Made by a program: the position numbers and the translations under genes. Under the pieces are notes generated by a model. The model saw only the letters and a program-made list of their open reading frames with translations, was not told the DNA's origin and did not search any database. DNA of 64,000 nt from Antedon mediterranea. Taxonomy: Eukaryota > Echinodermata > Crinoidea > Comatulida > Antedonidae. Below, one piece after another: positions 21,676 through 33,000 of the stretch; position 1 is the stretch's first letter; every line of letters starts with the position of its first letter. The stretch covers positions 8,726,288-8,790,287 of the forward strand of contig NC_092676.1 of assembly GCF_964355755.1 (NCBI RefSeq), read 5' to 3'.

Positions 21676-21742
21676 AGACCCCATTTACATAGACCCCATT
21701 TACATCGACCCCATTTACATCGATCCCATTTACATCGATCTA
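21676..21742. repeat. 15-bp tandem repeat (GACCCCATTTACATC), about 4.4 copies
   Basis: Four near-identical units with single-base differences. They lie right after GGATCTCTGGAGACACTCC, GC-richer than its surroundings and of unknown origin. Confidence 0.9.
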
Positions 21743-22009
21743 CCAGAGTTTTAAAAATAAAATCGTAAATACCACCCTCTATTTTGTTTGTTTACCTCAA
21801 GAAGATCATTGAAATCATTTAATTTATAAAAATTGTATGGTTTAATAATTATTTTCAGGTCTCCGATATCATATAATATTTTATTTATACTATTTGTTGT
21901 TTTGACCTGCTTTTGCTATATATTTTGTACAAATATTAAATGAAGTATTTGAAAATAAAAAAAAGCAATGATTGTGTGATGATAACCTTTTCACCTGAAA
22001 ACACCAGAG

Positions 22010-22145
22010 TTTAAAGTTGGTACCTCTCACATTGACCGTCCCAGTGTGTCCCCGCAGTTCGGCCTCCAGAGAAATTTCAACTGGTGTTTTGAATTCCTGA
22101 GTTGTTCGGATTTTGCCTTTTTCATCAACCACAACCCGCAGTTAA
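22010..22145 (-). pseudogene. Coding-like fragment, unrecognised protein
   Basis: On the - strand a 40-45 residue stretch (VVVDEKGKIRTTQEFKTPVE then ISLEAELRGHTGTVNVRG) has a clearly protein-like composition and alternating beta-strand pattern. Its base composition is higher in G+C than its surroundings. A GT follows VNVRG as a possible donor, and an in-frame stop lies just upstream of LRVVVDEK. I do not recognise the family. It could be an exon of a gene on the opposite strand, a captured fragment, or a pseudogene. Confidence 0.35.
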
Positions 22146-23670
22146 TGCCCCATTGTGTCAAAATTATGGAATGTCTCGGGAGTTGTGATCGTTGGTGTCA
22201 AAGGGGTATAATACCCGATTAAATTACTAAGTCTGAAGGATACACACTGTATGTTTTCAAGGAGCTAGTAGCTAAAAAAATGCAATGAGTGTCTAATATA
22301 AGATGACAATTTCAAATCATAAAGGTATATCGAGTGGGACAGTGTATGAACTTTAAGGCTGGGGGAAATGTTCAGAGGTTCGATGCTGGGTGATTGAACA
22401 GAAAATCTTAGCACTTTATTATCTCGTCAGTGAATGCGAAATTATTAATTTATCCTGTGGATGGCCTTTCAAACCTCATTTTAAATATTTAATGCTGTCT
22501 GTAATGATTTAGCATTACAAATGTTTGTTCTCAGTAGTAGCTTAAATGTTAACAACAAACATGAATGTTGTTTCGCTTGAGAACATGTAAGTGCAAAGTC
22601 TGCGATAATAGTGATTTATTATTCTTTTTTTCTACATAAAACTTGGCATATACCAGCTGTAAATTAGTAATAGCTAATTTTAAACATCAGAGAATGTTAC
22701 GATAAACAGTTTTACGTAACTGTTTATCAACTGATTGAGGTTATACTATTAATAATTTAGTAACTGAAATATATACAAAAAAATTGTAAAATTCGAACCA
22801 ATCTTCTCGTTTTTATAACTGTAGTTTTGAAAAAAATACAAAGAATCCTAGTAGTGTACTAATCATTAAACAGATGATAGTATTGGATTGATTTGGTGAA
22901 ATTTTTTAAATATCATCAGTACTAGATGCTTATGCACTTTTTAAAAGCAAACATCTCAAAGAGCAATACTGGAAATTGACTTGTTTTCCACAGGCAACCT
23001 GATGCTAATTGTAAAAATCCAAATAAACCAACTAACTAGCAAGTAAGCAATTTTATTGTGGGGGAAAATTAACAGATTTTACAGAAGTATTTACAAAAAT
23101 TGGCAGATAAAAGCCTCAAATAAATTTTTCCAGACTAAAAACTACAAAAATACAACCATCAAACATCAATTAATCTTGAAATTTTCAAATTATAAAATAT
23201 CTACTAGTTTACTAGAATTGAGATTGGAGAGAAAATGTATGTCATTTCTTGGACATTCAATTTTTTCAATTACTTGATAAAACAATGCATTTAACTAGGA
23301 CTTGTTCATGGTTCATGATTTAAATTTGAAAGACATTGTATGAGGTTTCTAATTCATATTCAGGCCTAGTGTTACAAATTAATAAACTAGAACGATTGAA
23401 ATCAAATAATGCAAATTAATAAAATACAACACAATGTCTGTATGATGTCATTTTACCTAGCAAGTGATCTTGTATTATTTCAAAACATAGTTGTTGATGA
23501 TGAGCAGTAGGTGTAAATTATGTTCTGTTAATATAAATGAGAATGATTATTATGAAGAAAATAAGATAATAAAATATATTTAAAAAATAAATAATTTTGC
23601 AAGAATAGTTTTAAACAAAATTAATCATTACAAATAAGGGACACCTTTGGAACCAAACAAATTGTTCTGT

Positions 23671-23797
23671 TACAGATATATTATCCCCCTGAAAAAAATA
23701 TTTTGTTGTTAATGTTCCATAATAGTTATTCACTTTTATTTGACCAAACATGTATCATTCAGAACATTTATTTCTCTTCTCTTTTCAATTAACAGAG
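23671..23797 (+). mobile_element. TTAA-type MITE, left part, cut by the LINE
   Basis: ATATATTATCCCCCTGAAAA, TTGTTGTTAATGTTCC and ATAATAGTTATTCAC match the left half of 35581-35893, with an internal deletion. The stretch up to ACAG (23797) matches the middle of that copy. The right half of the same MITE resumes at about 28166. Confidence 0.55.
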
Positions 23798-23965
23798 TTT
23801 GTAAAAAAACAATTTTAAATAAGAGAGGCGAACCCCAGAAAGTGTAAACTTGTGGTGGGCTGCCAAAAAATAAAAAATATCAAAAAAATCATAAAAAAAA
23901 CCAAAGTAAACAAAAAAAAACCGATTGAAAATATCAATGAAATTTGAATTAATATTATTTAGGAT

Positions 23966-24289
23966 TCAGTGATTATATGTGGATAATAGATGCCTTTTTA
24001 GCTTAAAAGTGAAATGTTTTTTTGTTGGCGATTCAGTTATGTATTTGGGTAAGTTGTTCCAATATTTTGGCCCTGAAAACTGAATGTTATGTTGGAAAGA
24101 TAGTGTTTTGTGTAATGGAATATGTATTTTATTTGAGGTTCTTGTGTTATGACTATGATAGTTGAAATTTAATTTGAACAGGGGTTGAAATTGAGCGGGG
24201 ATTAGGGAATTTAACCAAGAGTATACAAAAATACATTGTTGAAGGCAATTTATATCGTAAATTTTTAAAAGGGAAAGGGATGCAAACAA
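23966..24289 (-). pseudogene. LINE ORF2 C-terminus, frameshifted
   Basis: 107 codons overlapping the end of the RT frame in another phase. It contains FSGPKYWNNLPKYI, the conserved C-terminal motif of CR1/L2/jockey ORF2 (compare RLWNDLPQAI at 8320), and ends KRHLLSTYNH. It continues the RT protein after a frame change in 24265-24290, where AHSD is read through into a different frame. Confidence 0.8.
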
Positions 24290-25923
24290 CGATCTGAGTG
24301 GGCTCTTGGAGGCGAGTTTGAAATGTTTCTAATACATTTTTTTTGTAGTAAAAGAAGTTTGTTTAGGTACGACGGATAAGTGTTCCCCCAGACAATATTG
24401 CAATAGTGAAGATAATGAAGAATAAGGGAGCAATAGATAGTACGAAGAATGTTTTGAGGAATAAATGCTGAAAGTCTAAAAATAATAACAGAACTTTTAG
24501 ATATTTTGTTTTCGATTTCGTTAATATGGGCTTTCCAGGTCAATCTACTATCTAAATAGACCCCAAGAAATTTTGTTTTATTCACTAATGGTATTTGGTA
24601 AGTGCCAAACTGGAGTTGGTTTGGGCATCCTACTAGTGGTTTGGCCGAATTCCGAAAAATCATAAAATTGCACTTCTTAAAATTTACGGAGAGCTTGTTT
24701 GCAGAAAAGTAATCAAGGATGCTGGGTATGCTATCAATGGTAACTTTAAGGAGCGAGTCTAAATTTGTGTCAGTATGTAGGAGGGTGGTATCGTCTGCAT
24801 ATAAAAGGAATGAAAGTAAATTTGAGGATCGGTAAATATCATTTATATATAGCAAGAACAGTAGAGGGCCTAACAGGGATCCTTGAGGGACTCCACATGT
24901 AATGGGTTGGAGATCGGATATGGATTGTTTAAATTTAGTGCATTGGTAACGGTTGGTCAGATAACTTTTATAAAGATTATACGCAGGGCCACGGATTCCA
25001 TAATTAAATAATTTTGTCATTAGGATATCATTGTCTATTGTGTCAAATGCTTTGGAGAGATCGATAAAAAGGCCAATTGCTAATTTGTTTTTTTCAAATG
25101 CTTGTACAATCTCGTTTGTTAATTTAAGAAGTGCAATAGATGTGTTATGATCCTTACGGAAGCCAAATTGATTTTTGTATAATATGTTATTCTGCTGAAG
25201 AAATGTATATGTTCTGTCATAAATAAGACGTTCAAGAATTTTGGAGAAGATTGGCAGAACTGAAATGGGGCGGTAATTTCCAGGGTCGTGTTTATCACCG
25301 GATTTGAAGATCGGGGTAACTTTTTCTAACTTGAGACTATCGGGAAAGAAACCGTTTGATAAACATAAGTTAAAAATATAGCATAGGGGATCTGATATTT
25401 GATGAAAAACTTGTTTGATAATAGATGGACTTATATCATCAATGCCAGGGGATTTGTCATTTTTGAAATTTTTAACTAAGTCGATTATCTCATCGCTGAT
25501 AACAGGACTGAGAAATATAGAATTTAGGATAGGAGGGGGAAGATAAGTTTTGTAGTTTACATTAGAAGTATTAATGTTTGATGCGAGATTAGGCCCAATA
25601 TTTACGAAATAATTATTAAAGTGGTTGGAAATGGTAGTAGGGTCATCTGTAAGATTACCCCCGCAGTCAATTACAGATTCACCGTGATCACTCACTACAT
25701 GTTTTTTAATTAAGGTGTTTATAATTTTCCAAGTACCTTTAATGTCATCTCTTTTTTGGTAAAATTGATCTTCATAATAATCCTTTTTAGCTTTTTTTAT
25801 TACAGAATTTAGTTTATTTCGAAATTTTTTGTATTCAATTATATTTCTATTAGTTGGGAATTTTAGAGATTTAGAGTACAGTTTATGTTTATGTTTGACG
25901 GAAGTAATGAGTCCATTGGTCAT
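24265..25923 (-). pseudogene. LINE ORF2 reverse transcriptase domain
   Basis: 552 codons with a full RT core: KVTPIFKSGD and NYRPISVLP (about 201-224), NQFGFRKDHNTS (251-262), GLFIDLSKAFD with catalytic Asp-288, GVPQGSLLGPLLF (344-356), the FLLYADDT box (372-379; catalytic Asp-377 and Asp-378), and LGVYLDSRLTW (453-463). Catalytic residues are intact. It is nevertheless part of a broken ORF2: frame changes separate it from the endonuclease upstream (two between about 25930 and 26020, one near 26069) and from the C-terminus downstream. PWMTNGL-type residues at its N-terminus mark the normal linker after the endonuclease. Target-primed reverse transcription is the family's role. Confidence 0.9.
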
Positions 25924-26066
25924 CCAAGTCTTAAGTTTTTATGTTTATTAACCCGATCTTCAAATGAAAAATGCTTATTAAATAACTGTTTAAATTTTGT
26001 TTCAAAAGAGGAAAATGCACTAAATATCGGTCCAAGACACTCTCTCAAGTTCTTCTCTAAAGTTAT

Positions 26067-26885
26067 TTATGGTGGTGTTATTGATCTTACGAAATGACGG
26101 GTGGGTCTGTGGATTAAAGGAAGGAAGAAATTACTAAATAGTAAGTTGACAAAGTGTCTTGACTGATTATTGGACTGATGTTTTAAAATGTCAATGTTAA
26201 AATCCCCCAATAAATAAATATGTTTGGTTTCACTGGACAAGTTGTTTGATAAGGCGTCAAGCGATTCAATAAAGTTATTTGCATCTAAAGAGGGGGCCTT
26301 GTAGATGACGCCAACAATAATACTTTTCCCAGATTTTCTTTCAATTTCGATAAAAAGTGATTCGTATACGGAACTATCAGATAGTAGATCGACCCTTTCT
26401 TTAAATTTAATACCACTTTGGATATAAAAGCCAACACCTCCACCAGCCCTCCCATGTCTGTTCTTATGAATAAAGGAATAGTGTTCAATTTGTGCTGGGG
26501 GATTATCATCCTTTAACCAAGTTTCTGTAATACCAATTACATCAAAGTTATGGTTAAGGGATTTTAATAATATTTGAATGTTATTTAGATTATGTAGTAA
26601 GCTTCGGGCATTGATATGAAGGGAAGAAAATATTTGTTTATGATTTTCACTTTCACTTAGACAGGCGATTTGTTCAGGTTGGTAGTATTCACAATTTGTT
26701 TGGTGTGAAGAAAAAAAATAGGAATCAGGGTTGAGATTTTGTTCATGTTTATCATATGATGAATAAGGATTAACAATTTGATTATATAATCGGTTTTGTT
26801 TATCATTGTTATTTCCAGTAGGTAGGTTCATTTGGTTTTGTTTACACACACACACACACAAAACTAAACAGGAAGGTCGAAACAT
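26067..26885 (-). pseudogene. LINE ORF2 endonuclease domain, C-terminally deleted
   Basis: 272 codons. APE-type endonuclease motifs are visible: SLHINARSL (metal-binding Asn), DVIGITETWL (catalytic Glu), GGGVGFYIQ, VIYKAPS, and LLGDFNIDIL (Asp/Asn pair). The usual C-terminal block with Ser-Asp-His is absent: IHRPTR is followed directly by linker-type sequence (RSITPPINNF). That implies an internal deletion of roughly 60 residues near 26095, estimated from family layout. A further one-base frame change follows near 26069. The domain cannot be catalytically complete. Confidence 0.85.
26844..26864. repeat. (CA)n microsatellite
   Basis: About nine CA dinucleotides in the first codons of the LINE endonuclease frame. 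On the - strand they encode the unusual CVCVC stretch and probably arose after insertion. Confidence 0.9.
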
Positions 26886-27207
26886 GGAGTAGACTAGCGA
26901 TGTAAATAAAAAAATTATCTTTAAAGGTCACTTTAAAATGTGAAAAATTGGAAACAGTACTCGTAGTAATAATAATAACTGAGTCATAGAGAGATATACA
27001 TTTATATTAAAAAGATAAAGTTCAACAGACCATCAAAACCGGTGTCAATGGAGTACACCAGCATTAATGGTGAGGTGAAATAAATCAATTGTTCAAGCAA
27101 GATAAAACATTGTTCAGGATACAGTAACGGGAACCAGTGCTGTAATGTAATAAAAAAAACAAAAAACGTCTGTAAAGTAAAAAAGTTAGTATTTAATTTG
27201 AAGAAGT

Positions 27208-28032
27208 TCAGATTTTGTCAAGTTCAGTTAGTGAAGAAATAGAAATAATTACTTCCCTGTCGTTCTTGTCTACTGTTGCCGAAATTCTCCCATCTATTGA
27301 CCAAACATTTTTTATCTTTGGGTGTTGTTTGGCCTTAGCAAGTAGGTTACGCTTCATCAGAGTCAGGTCCTCTTGTATTGAGATACCACATCCTTTGAGC
27401 TTCCTGCGTGCAGATATAACTTTCTTCCTACTCCTGTATGATGTAAATTTTACAATGATGGGTCTGGGTCTTCGTGCATTTCCATTCCTGGGTCCAGTTC
27501 TATGGGACCTGTCAATATCTAGATTGGTAATATTAACTCCCAGTTTACTGCTTGCTAGGTCAAGTACGATTTGGTCTGTATTCTCTTGTTTAGTTTCAGG
27601 TATTCCAAACACTCTCAGACAATTTCGCCTTGAGTATTGTTCTAAGTCGTCAATAAGTTCACCTTGTTTTTTTATCTGCCTCTGTATTTCATCCATAAAG
27701 GAATTTTCAGATGCAATGTTGCATGACATATCAGCCATTTTATTCTGACAATCGAAAATTTGACTTTCCAGGTGGTCGAGCCTATCCATTGTTTTCGCCA
27801 TGATCTTGTTTACGGACCTATTAATTGCATCGGCGAAATTATGACTTTCGAGGGCTACGGATACTTGTTTGCTTATAAGATCAGCTATTAATGGACCTTC
27901 GAATGCCTTCCTAACGCTGTCCTCAATAAATCTGGCTAGATCAGGACTACTTATCACGTCAGACAATGCCTTGGAATGTCTTGTTGCCTTGCCTGTGTTA
28001 GTGGCGGGAGCTTCCTTTGTGTTGGTAGCCAT
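27208..28032 (-). CDS. LINE ORF1 protein (RNA-binding, coiled coil plus RRM-like)
   Basis: 274 codons, open from ATG to stop. Residues about 20-125 are helical and charged, fitting a coiled-coil trimerisation region. DLEQYSRRNCLRVFGIPE (129-146) is the conserved entry to the RRM-like domain. IDRSHRTGP (173-181) and RPRPIIVKFTSYRSR (188-202) are the strand and basic loop typical of L1/CR1-type ORF1. The C-terminus (MKRNLLAKAKQHP, then VWSIDGRISATV) fits the C-terminal domain. ORF1 proteins bind LINE RNA and act as nucleic-acid chaperones. This is the only LINE frame here without an obvious break. Confidence 0.85.
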   Translation of the reverse strand: MATNTKEAPATNTGKATRHSKALSDVISSPDLARFIEDSVRKAFEGPLIADLISKQVSVALESHNFADAINRSVNKIMAKTMDRLDHLESQIFDCQNKMADMSCNIASENSFMDEIQRQIKKQGELIDDLEQYSRRNCLRVFGIPETKQENTDQIVLDLASSKLGVNITNLDIDRSHRTGPRNGNARRPRPIIVKFTSYRSRKKVISARRKLKGCGISIQEDLTLMKRNLLAKAKQHPKIKNVWSIDGRISATVDKNDREVIISISSLTELDKI

Positions 28033-28165
28033 GAGGCTAGCTCAAATAGACACAGAGTTGAGGCTAAAAAACAGTAGTAAAGTACCTTAAATGCTCAAAT
28101 GTATTGAAATTTATTTTAAAAAAATTATTTACCGGAAACAACTAAAATTGAAAGCAAAAATATCC

Positions 28166-28273
28166 AGCCATTGGGGTGATCAACTTCTTTATTAAAACTA
28201 CAAAATGGCCTAATCAAATTCTTATTTTATTAACCTTCATTTTTCATGTTTTGGGGGACAATACATTTTTTAA
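28166..28273 (+). mobile_element. TTAA-type MITE, right part, cut by the LINE
   Basis: GGTGATCAACTTC, TATTAAAACTACAAAATGG, CCTTCATTTTTCATG and TTTGGGGGACAATACAT match the right half of 35581-35893 and end at a TTAA-like terminus. Together with 23671-23797 this is one MITE split by the LINE. Confidence 0.6.
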
Positions 28274-28368
28274 TAGCTGTATATCCACTAAATTAATATA
28301 TAGGTGTTGAATGTAGTGTAAACATATTTCCCCTTCCATTTTAAAATCTTCAATTTATAATAATATTG

Positions 28369-29015
28369 TTTACCTCCGCCAAGGAGGTATGTAATCGGTA
28401 GCGTGTGTGTGTTTGTTTGTTAGCAGGATTACTCAAAAGTAATCTTTACCAAAATGAATATACATATAGATATGTGGTCAAGGACCATTCCATTAAATTT
28501 TGGGACCATGGTCCCAATTCTGGACTACTTTTTAGTATACTTTTCAGACCTGCTAGTGTTAAAAAATAGGACAGGAATTTTCAAAAGCCGGCGAGCAGTC
28601 TTAAAGTAACAAGTAAACTAAAATTGCATTTTCTCGAACTACTTGCCCAAAAAATGTTTGTACAAGAGGCAAGAGTTATAATTTGTGATTTGTAATTTTA
28701 AAACATAATTTGATTTAATGTGCACGTTGTTTGATGCGAGTAGTTTTAAAAACCTATTTCTTTTCAAATTCACTTGTTTGATTTTCGCTTTGCTGTTCTA
28801 TTGTTTAGCCAACTGAAGCTATTGTTAATTGAAAGGCTTGTTAATACATAACCATTACACCAAACTCGCATACACATGCTTGTAGTGAATTTAGCCCAAA
28901 TCACAAACGGCATTAAGACACACATATATATTTATATTTTTCTTTTACCGGAGAAATCTTATGTAGGAGAATTTTACAGTAGGCGGAGGTATGCACTCTT
29001 GGAGTGGCTTTCTAG
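28369..29015 (+). mobile_element. Helitron/Helentron-like non-autonomous element
   Basis: The left end TTTACCTCCGCC is mirrored by GGCGGAGGTA near the right end (28982). The right end has a short hairpin (GCACTC TT GGAGTG) followed by GCTTTCTAG and a T at 29015-29016. A subterminal hairpin before CTAG with T at the insertion point is the signature of Helitron-type ends, and inverted subterminal repeats fit the Helentron variant. CGGTAGCGTGTGTGTG just inside the left end is common in marine-animal repeats. There are no coding domains. Confidence 0.55.
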
Positions 29016-29439
29016 TTTATACTGTAGTAATAGAAAATAAAAAAAGTACATAAAAAAGTAATAAATTTAATTAGAGCCAAGGATGCCTTCTATAATCTAA
29101 ATTTCGTTTTTTCCATTTACAAAATAATATTGAGAAAATATAAGAGCATTTGTCTAATGACTTTGTGTCGTCGTCATTATGTCATTATATATCGAAGATA
29201 TAATAATAGTTGGCTCTTTTATGATTGGAGATGAGCTGAAAATTGCTATAATAGGTAATTAGTATTTGCAGAGTGCATGCTGTAGTTGATTTAAACATTG
29301 CTATGTCGATGACTTGTTGTAGTATGAAGTTAATACTATTAATAGAATTCATAAAAATAAATTGGAAAGATATACACTGTTACACAGTAGAATCATAGTA
29401 AAGGGACAGCTTTGTGACCCAACAAAGTTTAAAGTGTTA

Positions 29440-29580
29440 AACCTAATTATGTTGCCCCTTGTTTGTTTCACGAGAAAATGTCCCCTGAATAGGTGTTGGC
29501 CATAAGTGTTAAAACATGTTTCCCCTAGTTTTTTTCATGGGAAAATGTCCCCTTCATAGGGGTTGGTCATTGTGTTTTTA
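29440..29580. repeat. Dispersed GGGACAC-type repeat, duplicated
   Basis: Two ~70-bp tandem units with GCCCCTTGTTTGTTTCACG or TCCCCTAGTTTTTTTCATG, then GAAAATGTCCCCT and ATAGG(GG)TTGG. Same family as the repeats near 21.0 and 36.0 kb. Confidence 0.6.
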
Positions 29581-30850
29581 TATATTTTATTTTGTTAATG
29601 GGATTTCTTATATTTATCTTTTTCTGCAGGAGCCCTCTACTTTTCCATTTCTGATTTGTTCAATATACATTTATCTATGCTTAATGTTTAGAACATGAAT
29701 TGAAGAATATTTTCGTTTTCACAAATGCATTTATTTAACATTAATAAATTGACTTAATAAAGCTGACAAAATACGAAATTCATTTAAACATGCTTTGAAT
29801 CGGCAGATACTTCAAGATCAGTTAGATTTAAATGAGTATTAGCGAAAGTATTTGAAGTGTGATTTGAGAGTAATTGACAAAACAGACCTTGGATTACACA
29901 AGCTCATCGTAATCCATTCAGTTTTACAAACAGAAATCACAACAAATAAGTTGTTTAAAGTATTTATTTTCAGAAAAAAAAAACCACTTGTGTATACATA
30001 TTAAGACAGGTTGTTGTCTTTACTGTATAATGATCCCCCACCCCGACTTTTCCGAAATGTGCCCTAGGCTCTTTACAGTACACAAGATATATATATACTG
30101 GACTGTTTTCTACTATCATTTACCAAAAGAACCATGGTCAAGGAGGGCCTTGAACCTGTGCCGATTATATGACTATCGTTTGTGCTACCCCTGCTTTCCC
30201 ACTCGACATGACTTAAAAAAATTATAATTTAAATAAGTATTATGTGCATGTTTTATCAATTTCAACAATTGTATTGGGAACCATCATTTTAGACATTAGG
30301 GAGCCTTTGATTAACATTGGCCGACCAAGTAAATCATGTTGATTCATTGTTCGCTTGCAGAGATATTAGGATGTGTGTCCTGGCTCCTCACGTCGACACA
30401 GGTTTTAGGGTTTTACTATGTATATTGTTTATATCTTTGAAATTAGATTTATGATGTATACAATTGTTTATATCATTAAATGAAAGAAATGGTCGTTTCT
30501 TAGCCTCCTGTTTATACAATAGTACATAACATCAATGAATACTAAATTTAAAATTGGATTATTTATATTGAACTAAGAATGATTATAATTGGTATCATCA
30601 TAGGTATGGCATCAATTGACCCCTCCCCTTCCCTACACAAAAATAAATAAATAGATGCCAAAATTGTTTTGGTTACTATTTTGGTATTTCATTCTGTCTT
30701 CCTGTTTTCTGAGTCTAGGCGGCCTAGGCTTCAGACTTTCTTAAATCATGTACCAAACAGTCTTGCCTATTTTTCTAAAGGTCTTGCCATATTTCTCAAT
30801 CACACAATCAAGTGTGATATTTCCCATAAATATATAGGTACTTCACATGA

Positions 30851-31000
30851 TTCAATTCAATTCAAATTGTATTTACTTAGATAGGAAATATTTGTTAATG
30901 TTAAGGGTTTCCTTAATAGCCTAAGTGTGAATGGTGAATACTGCCACAAGATCTTACAGAAACACATGGGTAAACCTTTTTTAACCATTAACATTTTCCT
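30851..31000 (-). mobile_element. Possible LINE 3' tail
   Basis: ATTCAATTCAATTCAAATTG at the left edge is, on the - strand, the pentamer tail seen at 569 and (other strand) 39375. The body beyond it is not recognisable. Confidence 0.4.
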
Positions 31001-31620
31001 ATTTCTGCTCAACATAGAACATTGTTAACAAATGCAATTGTTTTCAACTGTGCTTACTAGTATTTCTCGCTCGGTGATATTTATCCCCCACAAATAGAAA
31101 GTTCAACCAGAGTTGTTCCTAATACCTGGACTGAGCTGAATCAAAATGAAATACAGTAAAATATTTATAAAGGGAGGGAAATAGAATTTCTTCTCCAATT
31201 TACAGTTAAATAACTTTATAACCATGTAGACATGACAAGGGAATAGGCAGTGTAAATGTGACGCAATTGGAAGTCCAGATTGAAAACATACTATGCTCTA
31301 GAGACATCGGTCAAATCTACATATATTCATTTTTCTTTCTGGTCCATAACATTATTATCACTATAAATTTATTTTTAGATCTACTGGGGATAGGTTTAAA
31401 AAAAAGAAATAATTGTTGATGTTGCTGGCAATGCTTTAAAAAGTGAATAATTTGATAGATGAAATATTGTTTTTATTTGTGTATAATGAACCAGCTTCAG
31501 AGCCAGACAGTGTTATCCTCAATGTAAAATACAAAATTAATTGTTAATTATAATTAAAGAAGATTTTCTCTAAAATATTTGATATGCTCTCTTGTTTTTA
31601 GGATCTTTAGAATATAATTT

Positions 31621-31895
31621 ACAGGCATGTGGCACAGTGTGTTGGCCGTTGCGATCAGGAGTTTGATTCCAACACTAATCACATTGCTTTTAAGTGTCCT
31701 TAGGCAAGACATTTACATTTTCCTCTTTCCTCCCAGGTATCTAAATAGGTACCTGGTATTAAAGTCAAATACAACTGAGCTAATTAGTAGCTGCAACACT
31801 ATGGTTTGTTCCATATGTGTTTGATAAAAAAATGACTTGTAATAATGTGAAGCGCTTCATACACTGTGGTCTATGTGATGTATTGTATTAGTAGT
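31621..31895 (+). mobile_element. tRNA-derived SINE, GGTACCTGGT family, copy 2
   Basis: A-box-like GTGGCACAGTGTGTTGG, B box GAGTTTGATTCC (about 31661), body TGTCCTTAGGCAAGACATTT and TAAATAGGTACCTGGTA, end GTGAAGCGCTTCATACAC. The same order as at 12491-12775. Confidence 0.75.
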
Positions 31896-31979
31896 GCTAG
31901 CCTCATGTTTACGGAATGTAGAATTCCTTCTTTTTATGAATTTTTTATGAAAATCAATCAATTCAAGTGCAAATGTTTT

Positions 31980-32207
31980 AGTCTCAACCAAGTCAGAGAT
32001 GCTCTCCAGGTGGAATGCCATCATTATTATGAGTAGTAGTAATTAGTATAGTCTTGTTTAATTAATTTATATGTAATTTTACTTTTCTCGGTTGACCAAT
32101 TAGCACCTGTTTGGTCTTTCCTTGCCTTTTATATTTGTTTTGTCTTCTTTGTATTGTATGGCAAAATATTCCGAAATAAAAGATTGAATGAATGAATGAA
32201 TGAGTAT
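31980..32207 (+). mobile_element. LINE 3' UTR with (ATGA)n tail
   Basis: ATTCCGAAATAAAAGATTG followed by five ATGA units is a typical LINE 3' terminus with AATAAA. The upstream ~200 bases are AT-rich non-coding sequence probably belonging to it. Confidence 0.5.
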
Positions 32208-32600
32208 ATACCATCTGTTTTTAGTGCTTGTGAATTTTTTGTTAAAATGAAATTAGTAACTGAAGAATAAATTAATTTAACAACAAACTGATTTTACCAA
32301 ATTTCCATTCCATTGAACTCATGATTATCATGCATTTGGATAATTGATTGCTGTTTGTGATACTGTAACCAGATATTAAACACTGAATTCATTCTTGCTA
32401 CCTGTTATGTATAAACAAAATATACATTGAGTCATTGACGTTGGGTAATTAATATAATTATATCGACTAATGGCGCGTACTGAATATAAATAGTGTAATT
32501 TATACTGTCGTAGTTTCGCAGCCTTTCTTAGTTTGGTTTTCTCATGATTATTCAGTTTGTTTTATTTTCCATGCACAAACAAAAAATAATTAAAATACAA

Positions 32601-33000
32601 AATACAGTGGAGAGACAAATTGTAAGATTATTTTCCATGCAGAACAAATAAATGAACTAATTTTCAACCCTTTAGAAAAAAAAATATATTGTATTTCTGA
32701 AACATCGCATATTGATGAATATGCATATTGCATTTCTATTGTAAAATACAAATTTAATTGTATCTCATCCTTTTGACGTAAGCTGTTGGTCCCATGTATA
32801 CAGGGGTGGGACAAATTTTAAGATGATTTTCTATGCGGAACACAATTATGAACTAATTTTCAACCCTTAGGAAAACAATATAATAATATATAAATAATGT
32901 TGGCATTAATCATATTTTGATAAAATACAATTGTAATTATATCTCATCCTTCTGAGGGGACATAAAACTGTTGGTCCTTGTACGCAAGTGCATGTTAAAT
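32601..33000. repeat. ~196-bp tandem duplication
   Basis: GACAAATTGTAAGAT (32614) and GACAAATTTTAAGATGAT (32810) begin two copies. Both contain GAACTAATTTTCAACCC and ATATCTCATCCTT-like blocks and end CTGTTGGTCC. They are diverged, so the duplication is old. Confidence 0.8.

Larger units (their letters stand above)
23798..28165 (-). mobile_element. Decayed CR1/jockey-like LINE, nearly full length
   Basis: About 4.4 kb on the - strand. In order from 28165 down: short 5' UTR, ORF1 (28032-27208), ~320-base spacer, ORF2 endonuclease (26885-26067), reverse transcriptase (25923-24265), C-terminus (24289-23966) and a 3' UTR containing GGCAGCCCACCACAAG and TTCTGGGGTTCGCCTCTCTT. ORF2 is split by at least four frame changes and lacks part of the endonuclease, so the copy is dead. 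It is antisense to the Tudor gene. The halves of a TTAA MITE on both sides set the approximate limits; I could not identify a target duplication. Confidence 0.85.

Noticed and set aside
27215-27748. 177-codon frame antisense to the LINE ORF1
   Set aside because: It is the complement of a well-supported ORF1 with RRM-like motifs; the antisense frame has no domain.
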